The notes under the pieces are model-generated. The model was not told the origin of the DNA and searched no databases. It saw nothing but the letters and a program-made list of their open reading frames with translations. A stretch of DNA of 64,000 nucleotides, taken from positions 506,273 to 570,272 of the forward strand of contig NZ_CSTE01000002.1 of assembly GCF_001368915.1 (NCBI RefSeq). Reading direction: 5' to 3'. Source of the DNA: Haloferax massiliensis (lineage in GTDB: Archaea; Halobacteriota; Halobacteria; Halobacteriales; Haloferacaceae). Every line of letters starts with the position of its first letter. The stretch's first letter is position 1. The translations under genes were made by a program, and so were the position numbers. Below are positions 22,578 to 32,125 of the stretch, piece by piece.

Positions 22578-23699
22578 TTATATGACCGCCTCGTACGCTT
22601 CGCCCATGATTTCGATGGCCTCGCGGAGCGACTCGGTGTCGGTCGCGTACGACAGGCGGGCGTAGCCGCGGCCGTGCTCGCCGAACGCCTCGCCGGGCAC
22701 GATAATCACGCCGCGGTCGATGCACTCGTCGACGAAGCCCTCGGGGACCTCGGGCATGACGTAGAACGCGCCGCCCGGCGACGGGACGGTGAGGCCGATG
22801 TCCTCCAGCCCCTCGACGACGAGGTCGCGGCGCTCGCGGAACGTCTCGGTCATCTCCTCGATGCGGTCCTGCGGGCCGCTGAGCGCGGCCTCGGCGGCGA
22901 ACTGCGCCGGTGCGGAGGCGCACGCCTGCACGTACTGATGGACGCGGAGCATGCGTTCGACTCGGCGGGTGGAGCCGTACACCCAGCCGAGTCGCCAGCC
23001 GGTCATCGAAAACAGCTTCGAGGCCGAGTTGACGACGACGACGTTGTCGGTCTCGGCGAACTCGATGGGCGAGCGGTGTTCGCCCTCGAAGACGGTGTAC
23101 TCGTACACCTCGTCGGAGATGCAGAGCACGTCGTGTTCGTCGGCGATGCGGGCGAACTCGGCGATGTCGTCGGGCGGCGAGACCGCGCCCGTCGGGTTGC
23201 CGGGGCTGTTGACGACGAACGCCGCGGTGTCGTCGGTGATGGCGTCTTCGACCGCCTCGGGGTCGAGCGTCAGGTCGTCGCGGAGGGGGACCGGAACCGG
23301 GTCGCCCCCGGCGAGTTTGGTGAGCGCGTCGTAGGAGACGAAGCCGGGGTCGGGGATGATGACCTCGTCGCCCTCGTTCACGTGCGCCTCGATAGCGATG
23401 TGGAGTGCTTCGCTCCCCCCGGCCGTGGCGATGACGTCGTCTGGGTCGAGGTCGACGCCCTGGTCCCGGCGGTGCTTCTCGGCGATGGCCTCGCGCAGGT
23501 TCGGGAGGCCCTTGTTCCCGGTGTAGCCGTCGGCCTCGCCGGCCTCGATGGCTTCGACGGCCGCCCGTCGCGCGTGGTCCGGGGCCGGGAAGTCGGGCTG
23601 ACCCAGCCCGAGGTTGATAGCGTCTTCGCCAGCCGCCTCGAACACCTTGCGAATGCCGCTGATGGAGATGCGCTCCACCCGGTCGGAGAAGTGCGTCAT
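22578..23699 (-). CDS. Class I/II pyridoxal-phosphate aminotransferase
   Basis: This 373-residue fold-type I aminotransferase is of the aspartate/aromatic group. It shows LGLGQPDFPAPDHAR, YTGNKGLPNLREAIAEK, the cofactor-contacting GGSEALHIAIEAH, NSPGNPTGAV, DEVYEYTVFEG, and the Schiff-base lysine in NSASKLFSMTGWRLGW. A C-terminal arginine for the substrate carboxylate lies in YARLSYATD. Likely reaction: transfer of the amino group from aspartate or another amino acid to 2-oxoglutarate. Exact specificity cannot be read from sequence. It diverges from the ABC uptake operon. Confidence 0.9.
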   Translation of the reverse strand: MTHFSDRVERISISGIRKVFEAAGEDAINLGLGQPDFPAPDHARRAAVEAIEAGEADGYTGNKGLPNLREAIAEKHRRDQGVDLDPDDVIATAGGSEALHIAIEAHVNEGDEVIIPDPGFVSYDALTKLAGGDPVPVPLRDDLTLDPEAVEDAITDDTAAFVVNSPGNPTGAVSPPDDIAEFARIADEHDVLCISDEVYEYTVFEGEHRSPIEFAETDNVVVVNSASKLFSMTGWRLGWVYGSTRRVERMLRVHQYVQACASAPAQFAAEAALSGPQDRIEEMTETFRERRDLVVEGLEDIGLTVPSPGGAFYVMPEVPEGFVDECIDRGVIIVPGEAFGEHGRGYARLSYATDTESLREAIEIMGEAYEAVI

Positions 23700-23955
23700 A
23701 TCCTATCCGGTGTCGCCGTTCGGGATAGTTCTTCCCACGCACGGTCGCCGCTGACCCATCGAATCAGTGACGTGACCGGGGGCATTTGTCGGAAGCTGCT
23801 GCCGCTATCTGGGAGACGTAAGTCTCGGAAAAAACGCGTTTCTAACCCGAAATACGGCCGTAATGGGGACTTCAACGACTCTTCGAGTGTCATCTACCGC
23901 GTCTATCGTTACCGGGTGCGCGCCCGGAATAAGGCGCTGATTCGTAACGAGGACA

Positions 23956-25002
23956 ATGACAGAGGCACCACGTTCGACGTCGATCAGCCGTAGACGTTTC
24001 CTGCAGGGGTCCGGACTCGCGGCGACCGCCGGCCTCGCGGGTTGTCTCGGCGGGTCCGGCGGGAGCGGGCTGGACGAACTCAACGTCGCCTACATGCCCA
24101 TCTACCCGGACATGCAGTACTTCGTGATGGAAGAAGAGGGGCTGTTCGACGAGCTTTCGGTCCCTGTGGCGGGCAAGAAGTTCTCCGACGGTCCGAGCAT
24201 CGTGCAGGCGTCGGCGACGGGCGACTTCGACGTGATGATGTTCGGCATCGTCCCGGCGATGATTGTCATGGACAAGGGCATCCCCGCGAAGATAACCGCG
24301 GCGAACATCAAGAACGCGATGGAGATTCTCGCCACCGACGAGTTCGCCGCGCTGTGGGAGGAACACGGCAAAGACGCCTTCGCCGAGTTCGAGGCGCAGA
24401 AGGGACGTAAGTTCACGTTCGGCACCTTCCCGCCGGGGTCGGTCCCGGACATCCTGCTCCGCTACTGGATTCAGAACACGCTCGGCCTCGACCCCGAGGA
24501 GGACGTGAACGTCAAGGGCCTCGGCGGCGCGGCCGCGGTCCAGCAGGCGCTCCTCTCGAACAACGTCGACGGCACGAGCATCATGGAACCCGTGCCGACG
24601 GTCATCGAGGCCAACGACGCGCCGTTCCAGCCCATCGCGTGGGCGGGTGACTTCATGCCCGGCCAGCCCGCGGCGGTCACGCTCATGCACGACCGCCTCC
24701 GGCAGGACAACCGCGACCTCGCCACGGAGTTCGTCGAACTCCACCGGCAGGCGACGAACTTCGTCGCCGACAACCCCGACAGCGCCGCCCAGCACGCGAG
24801 CTCGGTCATCGGCGAGAGCGCGCTCCCGGTCGAGACCGCCCGCGCGGCGCTCGACTCGCCCGCGTCCGACTTCATCACCGACCCCCACGACATCGAAGGC
24901 GGGGCCGAAATCTTCGCCGACTACGCCCAGACGCTCGGGAAGACCGAAGCGCAGTTGAGCATCGACGAGATGTTCGACTACGGTATCTACGACTCGCTAT
25001 GA
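23956..25002 (+). CDS. ABC transporter substrate-binding lipoprotein (NitT/TauT type)
   Basis: This 348-residue exported binding protein has a Tat motif followed by a lipobox: SRRRFLQGSGLAATAGLAGC, Cys near residue 30. The mature domain starts LNVAYMPIYPDMQYFVMEEEG and includes ATGDFDVMMFGIVPAMI, the pattern of NMT1/SsuA/TauA-type solute receptors for sulfonate, nitrate, pyrimidine or similar ligands. It heads a three-gene operon; its stop overlaps the permease start as ATGA. Substrate unknown. The divergent aminotransferase may hint at an amino-group-containing substrate, but that is weak. Confidence 0.88.
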   Translation: MTEAPRSTSISRRRFLQGSGLAATAGLAGCLGGSGGSGLDELNVAYMPIYPDMQYFVMEEEGLFDELSVPVAGKKFSDGPSIVQASATGDFDVMMFGIVPAMIVMDKGIPAKITAANIKNAMEILATDEFAALWEEHGKDAFAEFEAQKGRKFTFGTFPPGSVPDILLRYWIQNTLGLDPEEDVNVKGLGGAAAVQQALLSNNVDGTSIMEPVPTVIEANDAPFQPIAWAGDFMPGQPAAVTLMHDRLRQDNRDLATEFVELHRQATNFVADNPDSAAQHASSVIGESALPVETARAALDSPASDFITDPHDIEGGAEIFADYAQTLGKTEAQLSIDEMFDYGIYDSL

Positions 25003-25868
25003 GCAACGACGAAGTCGGCGCGGGCGTCACCCTCTCGGAGACCGAGGCGGACGAGCGACTGCTCGACCGACTCGCGGGGTTCTCCTCGGAACAGACGGGG
25101 CTCGCGGTCGCCGGCTTCGTCGGCTTCCTCGCCGTCTGGTACGTCGCCGCACTGTTCCAACCGACGTATCTCCTCCCGTCGCCCGTCGAGGTGCTCGCGG
25201 CGTTCGTCGTCGAGCTCACCGCGCCGGCCTCGCTGTCGATTCCATTCACCGGCGTGGAACTCCCGGCGACTCGACTGCTGGTCAAACTGATTCAGAGCCT
25301 CTACCACTACGTGCCGGGACTGCTCATCGGGACGTCGCTCGGCGTCTTCGCGGGCGTCGCCATGGGCTGGAACACCCGCGTCGACAGCGTCTTCACGCCC
25401 GTCACGCGCCTCCTCCGCCCGATTCCGCCGCTGGCGTGGATCGGCTTCGCCGTCATCTGGCTCGGCGTCAACCACCAGGGCGCGACGTTCATCGTCGCCA
25501 TCGGCTCGTTTTGGATTAACTTCTACAGTGCCTACGGCGGCGTCGAAGGCGTCTCGGAGGACCTCAAGGAGGTCGCCGCGACCCTCGGCGTCGACGACGA
25601 CTGGACGATGATTCGGAAGGTCGTCATCCCGGCGGCCAGCCCCTCCATCATGACCGGCATCCGGACGAGCATCGGCCAGTGTTGGATGATTGTCGTCGCG
25701 GCCGAACTCATCGTCGGCGTCGGCGTCGGCTACGAGATTCTCAACACGGCGCAGAACCTCGCCATGGACGTGTCGGTCGCCTACATGCTCGTCATCAGCA
25801 TCGTCTTCCTCGTGAGCGACGGCCTGTTCCGCCGGGTCGAACGGCGGGTGCTGGAGTGGAGAGCATGA
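24999..25868 (+). CDS. ABC transporter permease (SsuC/TauC type)
   Basis: This 289-residue membrane protein has about six to seven helices and the inner-membrane ABC signature loop [20 protein letters not shown], which contacts the ATPase (EAA-like motif). Other marks are [11 protein letters not shown] before it and [20 protein letters not shown] after it. An N-terminal cytosolic stretch of about 35 residues precedes the first helix. Both ends overlap neighbours by four bases (ATGA), so the three transporter genes are translationally coupled. Confidence 0.88.
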   Translation: MSNDEVGAGVTLSETEADERLLDRLAGFSSEQTGLAVAGFVGFLAVWYVAALFQPTYLLPSPVEVLAAFVVELTAPASLSIPFTGVELPATRLLVKLIQSLYHYVPGLLIGTSLGVFAGVAMGWNTRVDSVFTPVTRLLRPIPPLAWIGFAVIWLGVNHQGATFIVAIGSFWINFYSAYGGVEGVSEDLKEVAATLGVDDDWTMIRKVVIPAASPSIMTGIRTSIGQCWMIVVAAELIVGVGVGYEILNTAQNLAMDVSVAYMLVISIVFLVSDGLFRRVERRVLEWRA

Positions 25869-26674
25869 GCGGCGACGCGAACGCGGATACGGATGCGTCC
25901 GCGAACACGACCGCGGCCGACCCCGACGAGACCGCGACGGTCCGCGTCGACTCGCTCGGCAAAACCTACGCGTCCGACCGGCGGACGGTCGAAGCCCTCT
26001 CCGGCGTGGAGTTCGCCGTCGAGGACGGCGAGTTCGTCTGTATCGTCGGCCCCTCGGGCTGTGGCAAGACGACGCTGTTCCGCATCATCGCCGGCCTCGA
26101 AGCCGCCACGTCGGGCGCGGTCACCCTCGACGGCTCGCCCGTCACCGGTCCCGGAACCGACCGCGGGATGGTGTTCCAGGAGTACGGGCTGTTCCCGTGG
26201 CGGACCGTCGCCGAGAACGTCGCCTTCGGCCTCGAAGAACAGGGCGTCGAGGAGCCCGAACGCTCGGAACGCGTGACCGAGATGCTCGAACTCGTCGGCC
26301 TCGACGGCTTCGCCGACGCCTACCCGAAAGAGCTGTCCGGCGGGATGAAACAGCGCGTCGGCATCGCCCGCGCGCTCGCGGTCGACCCCGAACTCCTCCT
26401 CATGGACGAGCCGTTCGGCGCGGTCGACGCCCAGACCCGCGACATGCTCCACGGCGAACTGCTCGACATCTGGACGGAGACGGACAAGACGGTGCTGTTC
26501 GTCACCCACGACGTGGAAGAGGCGGTCACGCTCGCCGACCGCGTGGTCGTCATGGCCGCCAATCCGGGCCGCGTCCGCGAAATCGTCTCGGTCGATATCG
26601 ACCGCCCGCGCGAGCGGACCGAAAGCGAGTTCGCGGAATACGTCGAGCGGATTCGCGGGCTCATCGGGGAGTAG
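25865..26674 (+). CDS. ABC transporter ATPase (NitT/TauT type)
   Basis: This 269-residue ATPase energises the uptake system. It has Walker [13 protein letters not shown] (about residue 61), Q-loop [14 protein letters not shown], signature [15 protein letters not shown], Walker [15 protein letters not shown] and H-loop VTHDVEEAV. The N-terminal 25 residues are a disordered acidic extension. The start at 25865 overlaps the permease stop by four bases. It is of normal length and has all catalytic residues. Confidence 0.9.
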   Translation: MSGDANADTDASANTTAADPDETATVRVDSLGKTYASDRRTVEALSGVEFAVEDGEFVCIVGPSGCGKTTLFRIIAGLEAATSGAVTLDGSPVTGPGTDRGMVFQEYGLFPWRTVAENVAFGLEEQGVEEPERSERVTEMLELVGLDGFADAYPKELSGGMKQRVGIARALAVDPELLLMDEPFGAVDAQTRDMLHGELLDIWTETDKTVLFVTHDVEEAVTLADRVVVMAANPGRVREIVSVDIDRPRERTESEFAEYVERIRGLIGE

Positions 26675-26723
26675 CTCTGCTCCGCTCTCGGTTCTCGCGT
26701 CTCTCCTCGCTCGCCTCTCGTAC

Positions 26724-26873
26724 CTACTCCCGCGCCTCTCGCAACTCGTCGATGTGCGCGTCGATGACCGACAGCGTCGCGTCGGCGTCGACGTAGCCCT
26801 TATCGTACTCCTTTATCGCGCTGTTGTAGTCGCTGAGGAACTGTGCGACCGCGTCGTCGAGGTCGTCGCTCAT
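26724..26873 (-). CDS. Small acidic helical protein (49 residues)
   Basis: The frame from an ATG at 26873 encodes MSDDLDDAVAQFLSDYNSAI, then EYDKGYVDADATLSVIDAHI and DELREARE. It reads as two helices with a Lys/Tyr/Gly turn, with the acidic composition of haloarchaeal proteins. Small proteins of this type are common in the group and have no known role. It is convergent with the transporter ATPase gene. Moderate confidence because of size. Confidence 0.6.
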   Translation of the reverse strand: MSDDLDDAVAQFLSDYNSAIKEYDKGYVDADATLSVIDAHIDELREARE

Positions 26874-27016
26874 ACACGTCCGTAGCCCCGCCATCGGATT
26901 TGAACCTTCGGCCCGAGGTCGGCGAGGGCGGGACCCTCGTGGCACCGCCCCGACCTCCCCGGCCGTCCACAGCGAGGACCGTCGATTTATCACCACGCCC
27001 CGCCAACGCGCCGGTA

Positions 27017-28393
27017 GTGACGACCCTCCGCTTCGAGGACGGCACCGTCCACGTTGACACTGGCGGCGACGGCTCCGAGGGCGACGCCGACGTTCGGGCC
27101 GCCCTCGCCGACGTTCCGAGCGTCGAAGCCGACCCCAGAAGCGGCGGCTATCGCGCCCCTGCGATGCTGTACGCCGCGGTTCGGGACGCGCTCGACGCGG
27201 CCGGCGTCGACTACGACGACCGAGTCGCGGCCGCGCTCGACTCCCCCCTCTCGCTCTCGACGACCTACGACCTCCGAGAGTACCAGCGGGCCGCCCTCGA
27301 CGCGTGGCTCGATGCAGACGCAGCGGGCGTCGTGGAACTGCCGACCGGCGCGGGCAAGACGGTGCTCGCGGTCGCCGCGATGGTCGCCCGCTCGGTGCCG
27401 ACGCTCGTCGTCGTGCCGACCATCGATTTACAGGACCAGTGGATACGCGAACTCGAAACCGAGTTTGACGTGGCGGTCGGCCGGTTCGGCGGCGGCGAAC
27501 AGACGCAGGAGGCCATCACGGTCTCGACGTACGACTCGGCGTACCTCCGCGCCGACGGCGTGGGCGGCGACTTCGGCCTCGTCGTCTTCGACGAAGTGCA
27601 CCACCTCGGCGGCGAGGGGTATCAGGACATCCCGCGGTTTCTCGCCGCGCCCGCTCGCCTCGGTCTGACGGCGACGTTCGAGCGCCCCGACGGCGCACAC
27701 GAGCGCGTCGAGGAACTCGTCGGCCCGCGGGTGTACCGCCTCGACGTGGACGACTTGGCGGGCGACCACCTCGCGGACTACGAGGTCCGCCGCATCGAGG
27801 TGGAGCTCACGGCCGACGAGCGCGAGACGTACGACGAGGCACAGGAGACGTTCGTGAACTACCTGCGCACCTCGGGGCTGTCGATGCAGTCGGGGAGCGA
27901 CTACCAGAAGCTCGTGATGCGGTCGGGCAACGACCCGCGAGCGCGGCAGGCACTGCTCGCCAAGCAGCGCGCCCGCGACGTGATGATGAACTCCGAGGCG
28001 AAGGTGGACAAACTGGCCCGGTTGCTCGCGCGGCACCGCGAGGACCGCGTCATCGTCTTCACCGCCTCGACCGACCTCGTCTACCGCATCTCGCGGCGCT
28101 TCCTCGTCCCGCCGATAACGAACGAGACCGGCACGAGCGAGCGGCGCGAAATCCTCGACCGCTTCCGCGACGGCACCTACGACACCGTCGTCGCGGCCAA
28201 CGTGCTCGACGAGGGCGTGGACGTGCCCGACGCCAACGTCGGCATCCTGCTTTCTGGGTCGGGGTCGGAACGCGAGTTCACCCAGCGGCTCGGCCGCATC
28301 CTCCGGCCGAAGGCCGACGGCGCGACCGCGACGCTCTACGAACTCGTGAGCGTCGAGACGGCGGAAGAACGGGTCGCCGCTCGGCGTCGCTGA
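27017..28393 (+). CDS. xpb: XPB/Rad25-type superfamily 2 DNA helicase
   Basis: This 458-residue SF2 helicase has an N-terminal damage-recognition-like domain (residues 1-85), then REYQRAALDAW, Walker A LPTGAGKTVLAVA (about 112), DEVHHLGGEGYQ (motif II, DEVHH), GLTATFERPDG (motif III), ITNETGTSERREILDRF (motif IV/V region), LDEGVDVPDANVGI and QRLGRILRPK (motif VI). Size and order fit archaeal XPB, which unwinds DNA in excision repair. The next plus-strand gene encodes Bax1, the known partner nuclease, which supports the call. The GTG at 27017 was chosen because gatttatc (about 26984-26991) sits at leaderless spacing. Confidence 0.9.
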   Translation: MTTLRFEDGTVHVDTGGDGSEGDADVRAALADVPSVEADPRSGGYRAPAMLYAAVRDALDAAGVDYDDRVAAALDSPLSLSTTYDLREYQRAALDAWLDADAAGVVELPTGAGKTVLAVAAMVARSVPTLVVVPTIDLQDQWIRELETEFDVAVGRFGGGEQTQEAITVSTYDSAYLRADGVGGDFGLVVFDEVHHLGGEGYQDIPRFLAAPARLGLTATFERPDGAHERVEELVGPRVYRLDVDDLAGDHLADYEVRRIEVELTADERETYDEAQETFVNYLRTSGLSMQSGSDYQKLVMRSGNDPRARQALLAKQRARDVMMNSEAKVDKLARLLARHREDRVIVFTASTDLVYRISRRFLVPPITNETGTSERREILDRFRDGTYDTVVAANVLDEGVDVPDANVGILLSGSGSEREFTQRLGRILRPKADGATATLYELVSVETAEERVAARRR

Positions 28394-28432
28394 CGCGAGT
28401 CGGTTCCGTCGAAAACGCGGTCGTCTTCGGAT

Positions 28433-28825
28433 TCAGACCAGCGAAACGTTCAGGTCGCCGTCTTCTCTGAAGGCGTCGTAGCCGAACTCGAACTCGACTG
28501 CGAAGTCGGCAGTTCCGCCGGCCGGGACGGCGAGTTCCTGCGACCGCGTCGAACGCTCGCCGCCGACGGTGACTCGGACTTCGACCGTGGTGAGTCGCTC
28601 GGCCCCGCCGTCGTTGAGGACCGACCCGAACACCCGGAGGCGGCCGTCGTCGGTCGCCTCGTAGTCGATATCTTCGATGCGGACCGGGGAGACCGCCGGC
28701 GTGTCTCGGGGGTCGCCCGCCGGTGCCTCGGGCGGGTTTCGCGGCCCCGTCGCGCCCGGTAGCGAGCCGAGACAGCCCGACGACAGGCCGACCGCGACCA
28801 GTCCGAGGAGGCGTCGTCGCTCCAT
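28433..28825 (-). CDS. Small exported lipoprotein with an immunoglobulin-like domain
   Basis: This 130-residue protein starts MERRRLLGLVAVGLSSGC, a twin-Arg-like lipobox signal with Cys near residue 18. The mature part has a Pro/Gly linker and one small beta domain (IEDIDYEATDDGRLRVFGSV, TTVEVRVTVGGE, AVPAGGTADFAVEFEF). The pattern resembles FxLYD-like domains that report on extra-cytoplasmic interactions. It lies antisense-oriented between the xpb and bax1 genes. Function unknown. Confidence 0.78.
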   Translation of the reverse strand: MERRRLLGLVAVGLSSGCLGSLPGATGPRNPPEAPAGDPRDTPAVSPVRIEDIDYEATDDGRLRVFGSVLNDGGAERLTTVEVRVTVGGERSTRSQELAVPAGGTADFAVEFEFGYDAFREDGDLNVSLV

Positions 28826-28987
28826 ACGGTGGCGTCCGCCGCGGGCGCAATGAACCTTGTCGTCCGTGTCGTCGTCAGCCTCTCAGTCGCGCCGTCGCTC
28901 GACCTACGCCCCCGCTGTCGGCACGCCGTCGCTCGCCCCTCCGCATCGCCCGAGTCGCTTTTGTCCCGCCGCCCCCTCGTGGCGAGC

Positions 28988-30437
28988 GTGCTGACGAAGG
29001 ACCTGCTTCGCGTGTCGCGGGCGGGCGGCGGCTACCACCCGCAGTTCGCCGACCGGGGCGACCGCCCGCTGGCCGCGAAGGCAATCGGCGTCTTCCGGCG
29101 ACACGTCGGCGACGCCCGGGCCGACCTCGACGACGCCCTCGCCGACCTCGAAGCCGAGGCCGACGACTTCAAACTCGCCCGCGGCTTCGCGTCGCTGCTC
29201 GACCGCGAGGCGGTGTTCGAGACGGCGGCTCCCCTGCCCCCCGCCCGACGAGGAGCGAGCCGCGGCGCTCGACCGCGCGGCGTCCTCGCTCGGGTCGTCG
29301 CCCGACGCGGTCGACGAGTCGCTCACGGCCGACCGCGAGGTCGAACAGGTGCTCTCCGAGTTCGACCCGCGGTGGACGCCCGACGAACTGCTCGCGCAGT
29401 ACAACCTTTCGCTCGCCCAGACCGCCCTGTTCGACGCGACCGAGGTCCGGGTTCGAAGTTCCGACCCGAAAGCCGTCGTCTCGGCGGTCAAGCGCCTCCG
29501 GCTGATGTACGAGGTCCGGAAGACCGACGCCGGCCGCGAGGTCGTCGTCACCGGCCCCGACGCGCTGTTTCAGCGAACTCGCCGGTACGGGACCGCCTTC
29601 GCCCGCCTGCTCCGGTCGGTCGCCACCGCTGGCGACTGGCGACTCGTGGCGACCATCGACGACCGCGGGACCGACCGGGAGATGACGCTCACGAGCGACG
29701 ACGTGTCGGTCCCCGGCGTCGATCCGATGGCCGAACCCGGCTTCGACAGCGGCGTGGAGGCCGACTTCGCCGCCCGCTTCCGCGGCCTCGACCTCGACTG
29801 GTCGCTCGTTCGGGAGCCGGAACCGCTCGAAACGGGCACGAGCGTAATGATTCCGGACTTCGCGTTCGACTACGTCCACGCCGACTTCCGCGTCTTCTTC
29901 GAGATTATGGGCTTTTGGACGCCCGAGTACGTCGAAAAGAAGCTGGGTCAACTGGCCGACGTGGAGGACGTGGAACTCGTCGTCGCCGTCGACGAGTCGC
30001 TCGGCGTCGGCGAGGACATCGCCGCCCGCGACCACCGCGCCGTCCCGTACGCGGGCTCCGTGCGCGTGAAGGACGTGGTGGACGTGTTGCGCGACTACGA
30101 GTCCGACCTCGTCGCCGACGCGGCCTCGTCGCTCCCCGCCGAACTCGCGCCCGACGACGACGTGGTGACGCTGTCGGACCTCGCGGCCGCCCGCGGCGTC
30201 TCGGTCGACGCGCTCGACGACGTGGTCTTTCCGGACCACGAACTCGTCGGGCGGACGCTGGTCCGGCCGGGCGTCCTCGACGCGCTCGCCGAGGAGGTCG
30301 AGGCGGGGATGTCGCTGTCGGCGGTCGAGGCCGCCCTCGACGACCGCGGTCTCGACGACGCGAGCGCGGTCCTCTCGCGGCTCGGCTACCGGGTCGAGTG
30401 GGAGGGACTGACCGGCGGGACGGTCAGAGAGAAGTAG
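28988..30437 (+). pseudogene. Bax1 (DUF790) XPB-partner nuclease, split by a +1 frameshift
   Basis: Two plus-strand frames join into one 482-residue Bax1 protein if one base is removed from the C6 run at 29237-29242. The first runs from a GTG at 28988 (VLTKDLLRVSRAGGGYHPQF) to DREAVFETAAPLPP. The second starts PPDEERAAALDRAASSLG and ends at 30437. The second part holds the conserved nuclease core, LPDFAF-like MIPDFAFDYVHADFRVFFEI then GFWTPEYVEKKLGQL. Bax1 binds archaeal XPB and nicks DNA near the bubble. As written, the protein would stop being meaningful after about 83 codons. The TATA-like cttttgtc (28959-28966) makes the GTG leaderless. Confidence 0.75.
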
Positions 30438-30470
30438 GAGACGTCGCGTCGGCGGACGACCCCGAACGGC

Positions 30471-31007
30471 TCAGTCGAGTTTGACGAGGTCTTCCTGCCG
30501 ACCCTTGGGGACGGTCGAGCGGAGTTCCCCGTGGAGGTAGAGGCCGACGCCGAGCGGTTCGAGTTCGCCGGCGATTTCGTGGGCGGCGGTGAGGTAGCCC
30601 CAGTCGCCCTCCCATCGGTCGAGCTGTTGGTCGTGGCCGTCGACGAACGCCTTCGCCTCGCCCGGGCTCAGTTCGATGACGTTCTTCGTCGCGTCGCCGC
30701 AGAATCGCTGGACCGCGTTGGTCGAGGGCTTCCAGTGGCGCTGGCGGGTCCGCAGGATGCGCATTCCGAGGCCCTCGACTTCGATGGGGTCGACGACCTC
30801 GCCGTGGAACGCCCAAATCTTCCCCGCGCCCTTCTCCCAGAACGTGTAGCCGTCGAAGACGGCGGGGTCGACGCCGAACCGCTCGTCCCACCAGTCGATG
30901 ACCTCCTCGCGGGAGGGCCGTCCCTCGACGACGCGGTCGTCGGCCGTCGGCGGCAGGCGGTCGAACTGCTGGCCCCAGTTCTCGTCGGGGGCGGTGTCGT
31001 CGCTCAT
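30471..31007 (-). CDS. PUA-like protein resembling the RsmF C-terminal region
   Basis: This 178-residue protein has FDGYTFWEKGAGKIWAFHGE (about 49-68), then VEGLGMRILRTRQRHWKPST, NAVQRFCGDATKNVIELS and EAKAFVDG. A strand-rich end (YLTAAHEIAGELEPLGVGLY, ELRSTVPKGRQED) follows. The GLGMRILR, KPST and IELS segments recall the C-terminal domains of RsmF-type methyltransferases, which bind RNA. Its ATG overlaps the stop of the upstream m5C methyltransferase gene (ATGA), so the two are made together. This suggests a split two-subunit enzyme. Family name uncertain. Confidence 0.75.
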   Translation of the reverse strand: MSDDTAPDENWGQQFDRLPPTADDRVVEGRPSREEVIDWWDERFGVDPAVFDGYTFWEKGAGKIWAFHGEVVDPIEVEGLGMRILRTRQRHWKPSTNAVQRFCGDATKNVIELSPGEAKAFVDGHDQQLDRWEGDWGYLTAAHEIAGELEPLGVGLYLHGELRSTVPKGRQEDLVKLD

Positions 31008-31945
31008 GCGGTCACCTCCAGCTTGGCGGTGAAGAAGCCGCCCGTGTCGTTGTGGTGCGGGTAGACGCGGCGGGCCTTCGTCACCGACGGGTCGTACTCG
31101 TCGCCCTCCCACTCGGTGATGCCGGGCGCGGTCTCGAAGCCGTCGGGGACGTCCCACTCGACCACCTCGCAGTCCTCCCGTTCGAGGACGAAATCGAGGA
31201 TGGCCTCGTTCTCCTCCGGCGCGAAGGTACACGTGGAGTAGACGACGTTCCCGCCGGCTTTCGTCACCTGCACGGCGCGCCGGAGGATGCCCTTCTGGAT
31301 GCCGGCGACGCTCTTGACGTGGTTCATCGTCCACTCGTCGAGCACGTCGGGGTTCTTCCGGCAGGTGCCCTCGCAGGAACACGGCGCGTCCACGAGGACG
31401 CGGTCGAACTGCTCGAACGATTCGGACTTCTCCGGGGTCCGCTCCCCGTAGGGCTTCATCGAGAAGTTGCGGGCGTCCTGATTCGACACGACGAGGTTGG
31501 TCACGCCGAGGCGCTCGGCGTTGTGGCGGAGCGCCGACAGCCGACCGAGGTTGTTGTCGTTGCCGACGAGGACGCCCTCGTCGTCCATCATGGCGGCAAT
31601 CTGGGTCGTCTTCGACCCCGGCGCGGCGCAGGTGTCCCACACCCGCTCGCCCGGTTGGGGGTCGAGGGCGATAGCCGGGAGCGCCGACACCTCCTCTTGG
31701 CCGTGGAGCCAGCCGTGGAAGTACGGCCAGTTCGTCCCCGGACTGCTGTCTTCGAGCTTCAGGATGCCGGGGTGCCAGTCGGTCGGTTCGTAGGCGACGC
31801 CCTCGTCGTCGAGCGCCTCGCGGGCGCGCGCCACCGTCGTCTTGATGGTGTTGACGCGGACGACGGAGGGAAGCGGCCGCTCGCAGGCCGCGAAAAAGGC
31901 CTCCTCGTCGTCCACGAGCGGCGCGTACCGCTGGAGCGGGTTCAT
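31004..31945 (-). CDS. NOP2/NSUN/RsmB-family RNA m5C methyltransferase
   Basis: This 313-residue SAM-dependent enzyme methylates cytosine C5 in rRNA or tRNA. The SAM site is VWDTCAAPGSKTTQIAAMM (motif I). The two catalytic cysteines lie in VDAPCSCEGTCRKNP (motif IV) and VYSTCTFAPEENE (motif VI). A ferredoxin-like N-terminal segment (LPSVVRVNTIKTTVARARE) precedes. The start at 31945 (MNPLQRYAPLVDD) fits the family; the frame stays open upstream to 32083, but that part is low-complexity and overlaps the promoter of the divergent PAC2 gene. Downstream it is coupled to a PUA-like protein. Confidence 0.88.
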   Translation of the reverse strand: MNPLQRYAPLVDDEEAFFAACERPLPSVVRVNTIKTTVARAREALDDEGVAYEPTDWHPGILKLEDSSPGTNWPYFHGWLHGQEEVSALPAIALDPQPGERVWDTCAAPGSKTTQIAAMMDDEGVLVGNDNNLGRLSALRHNAERLGVTNLVVSNQDARNFSMKPYGERTPEKSESFEQFDRVLVDAPCSCEGTCRKNPDVLDEWTMNHVKSVAGIQKGILRRAVQVTKAGGNVVYSTCTFAPEENEAILDFVLEREDCEVVEWDVPDGFETAPGITEWEGDEYDPSVTKARRVYPHHNDTGGFFTAKLEVTA

Positions 31946-32125
31946 GACACTCGATTCCGCGCGGGCGCGTTTGTCGGTTTCGGAGTCGTCAGCGTCGTCG
32001 GAGTCGCCGGCGGCGTTGGCGTCGTCGCCGGAAAACGACCGGCCGAACCAGTCGCGCCGTCCAGTCGGCCGATGGCGACGCATTCGCCCGTCGGTTTTAC
32101 CTCGCCCGGGCGACCATGTTCACGT

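Noticed and set aside
26885-26910. GGTTCAAATCC on the minus strand, a textbook T-loop sequence
   Set aside because: The flanking bases do not pair into a 5-bp stem and no matching acceptor strand lies upstream.
31946-32083. N-terminal extension of the RNA m5C methyltransferase
   Set aside because: The extension is low-complexity, absent from the family, and covers the promoter of the divergent PAC2-type gene.
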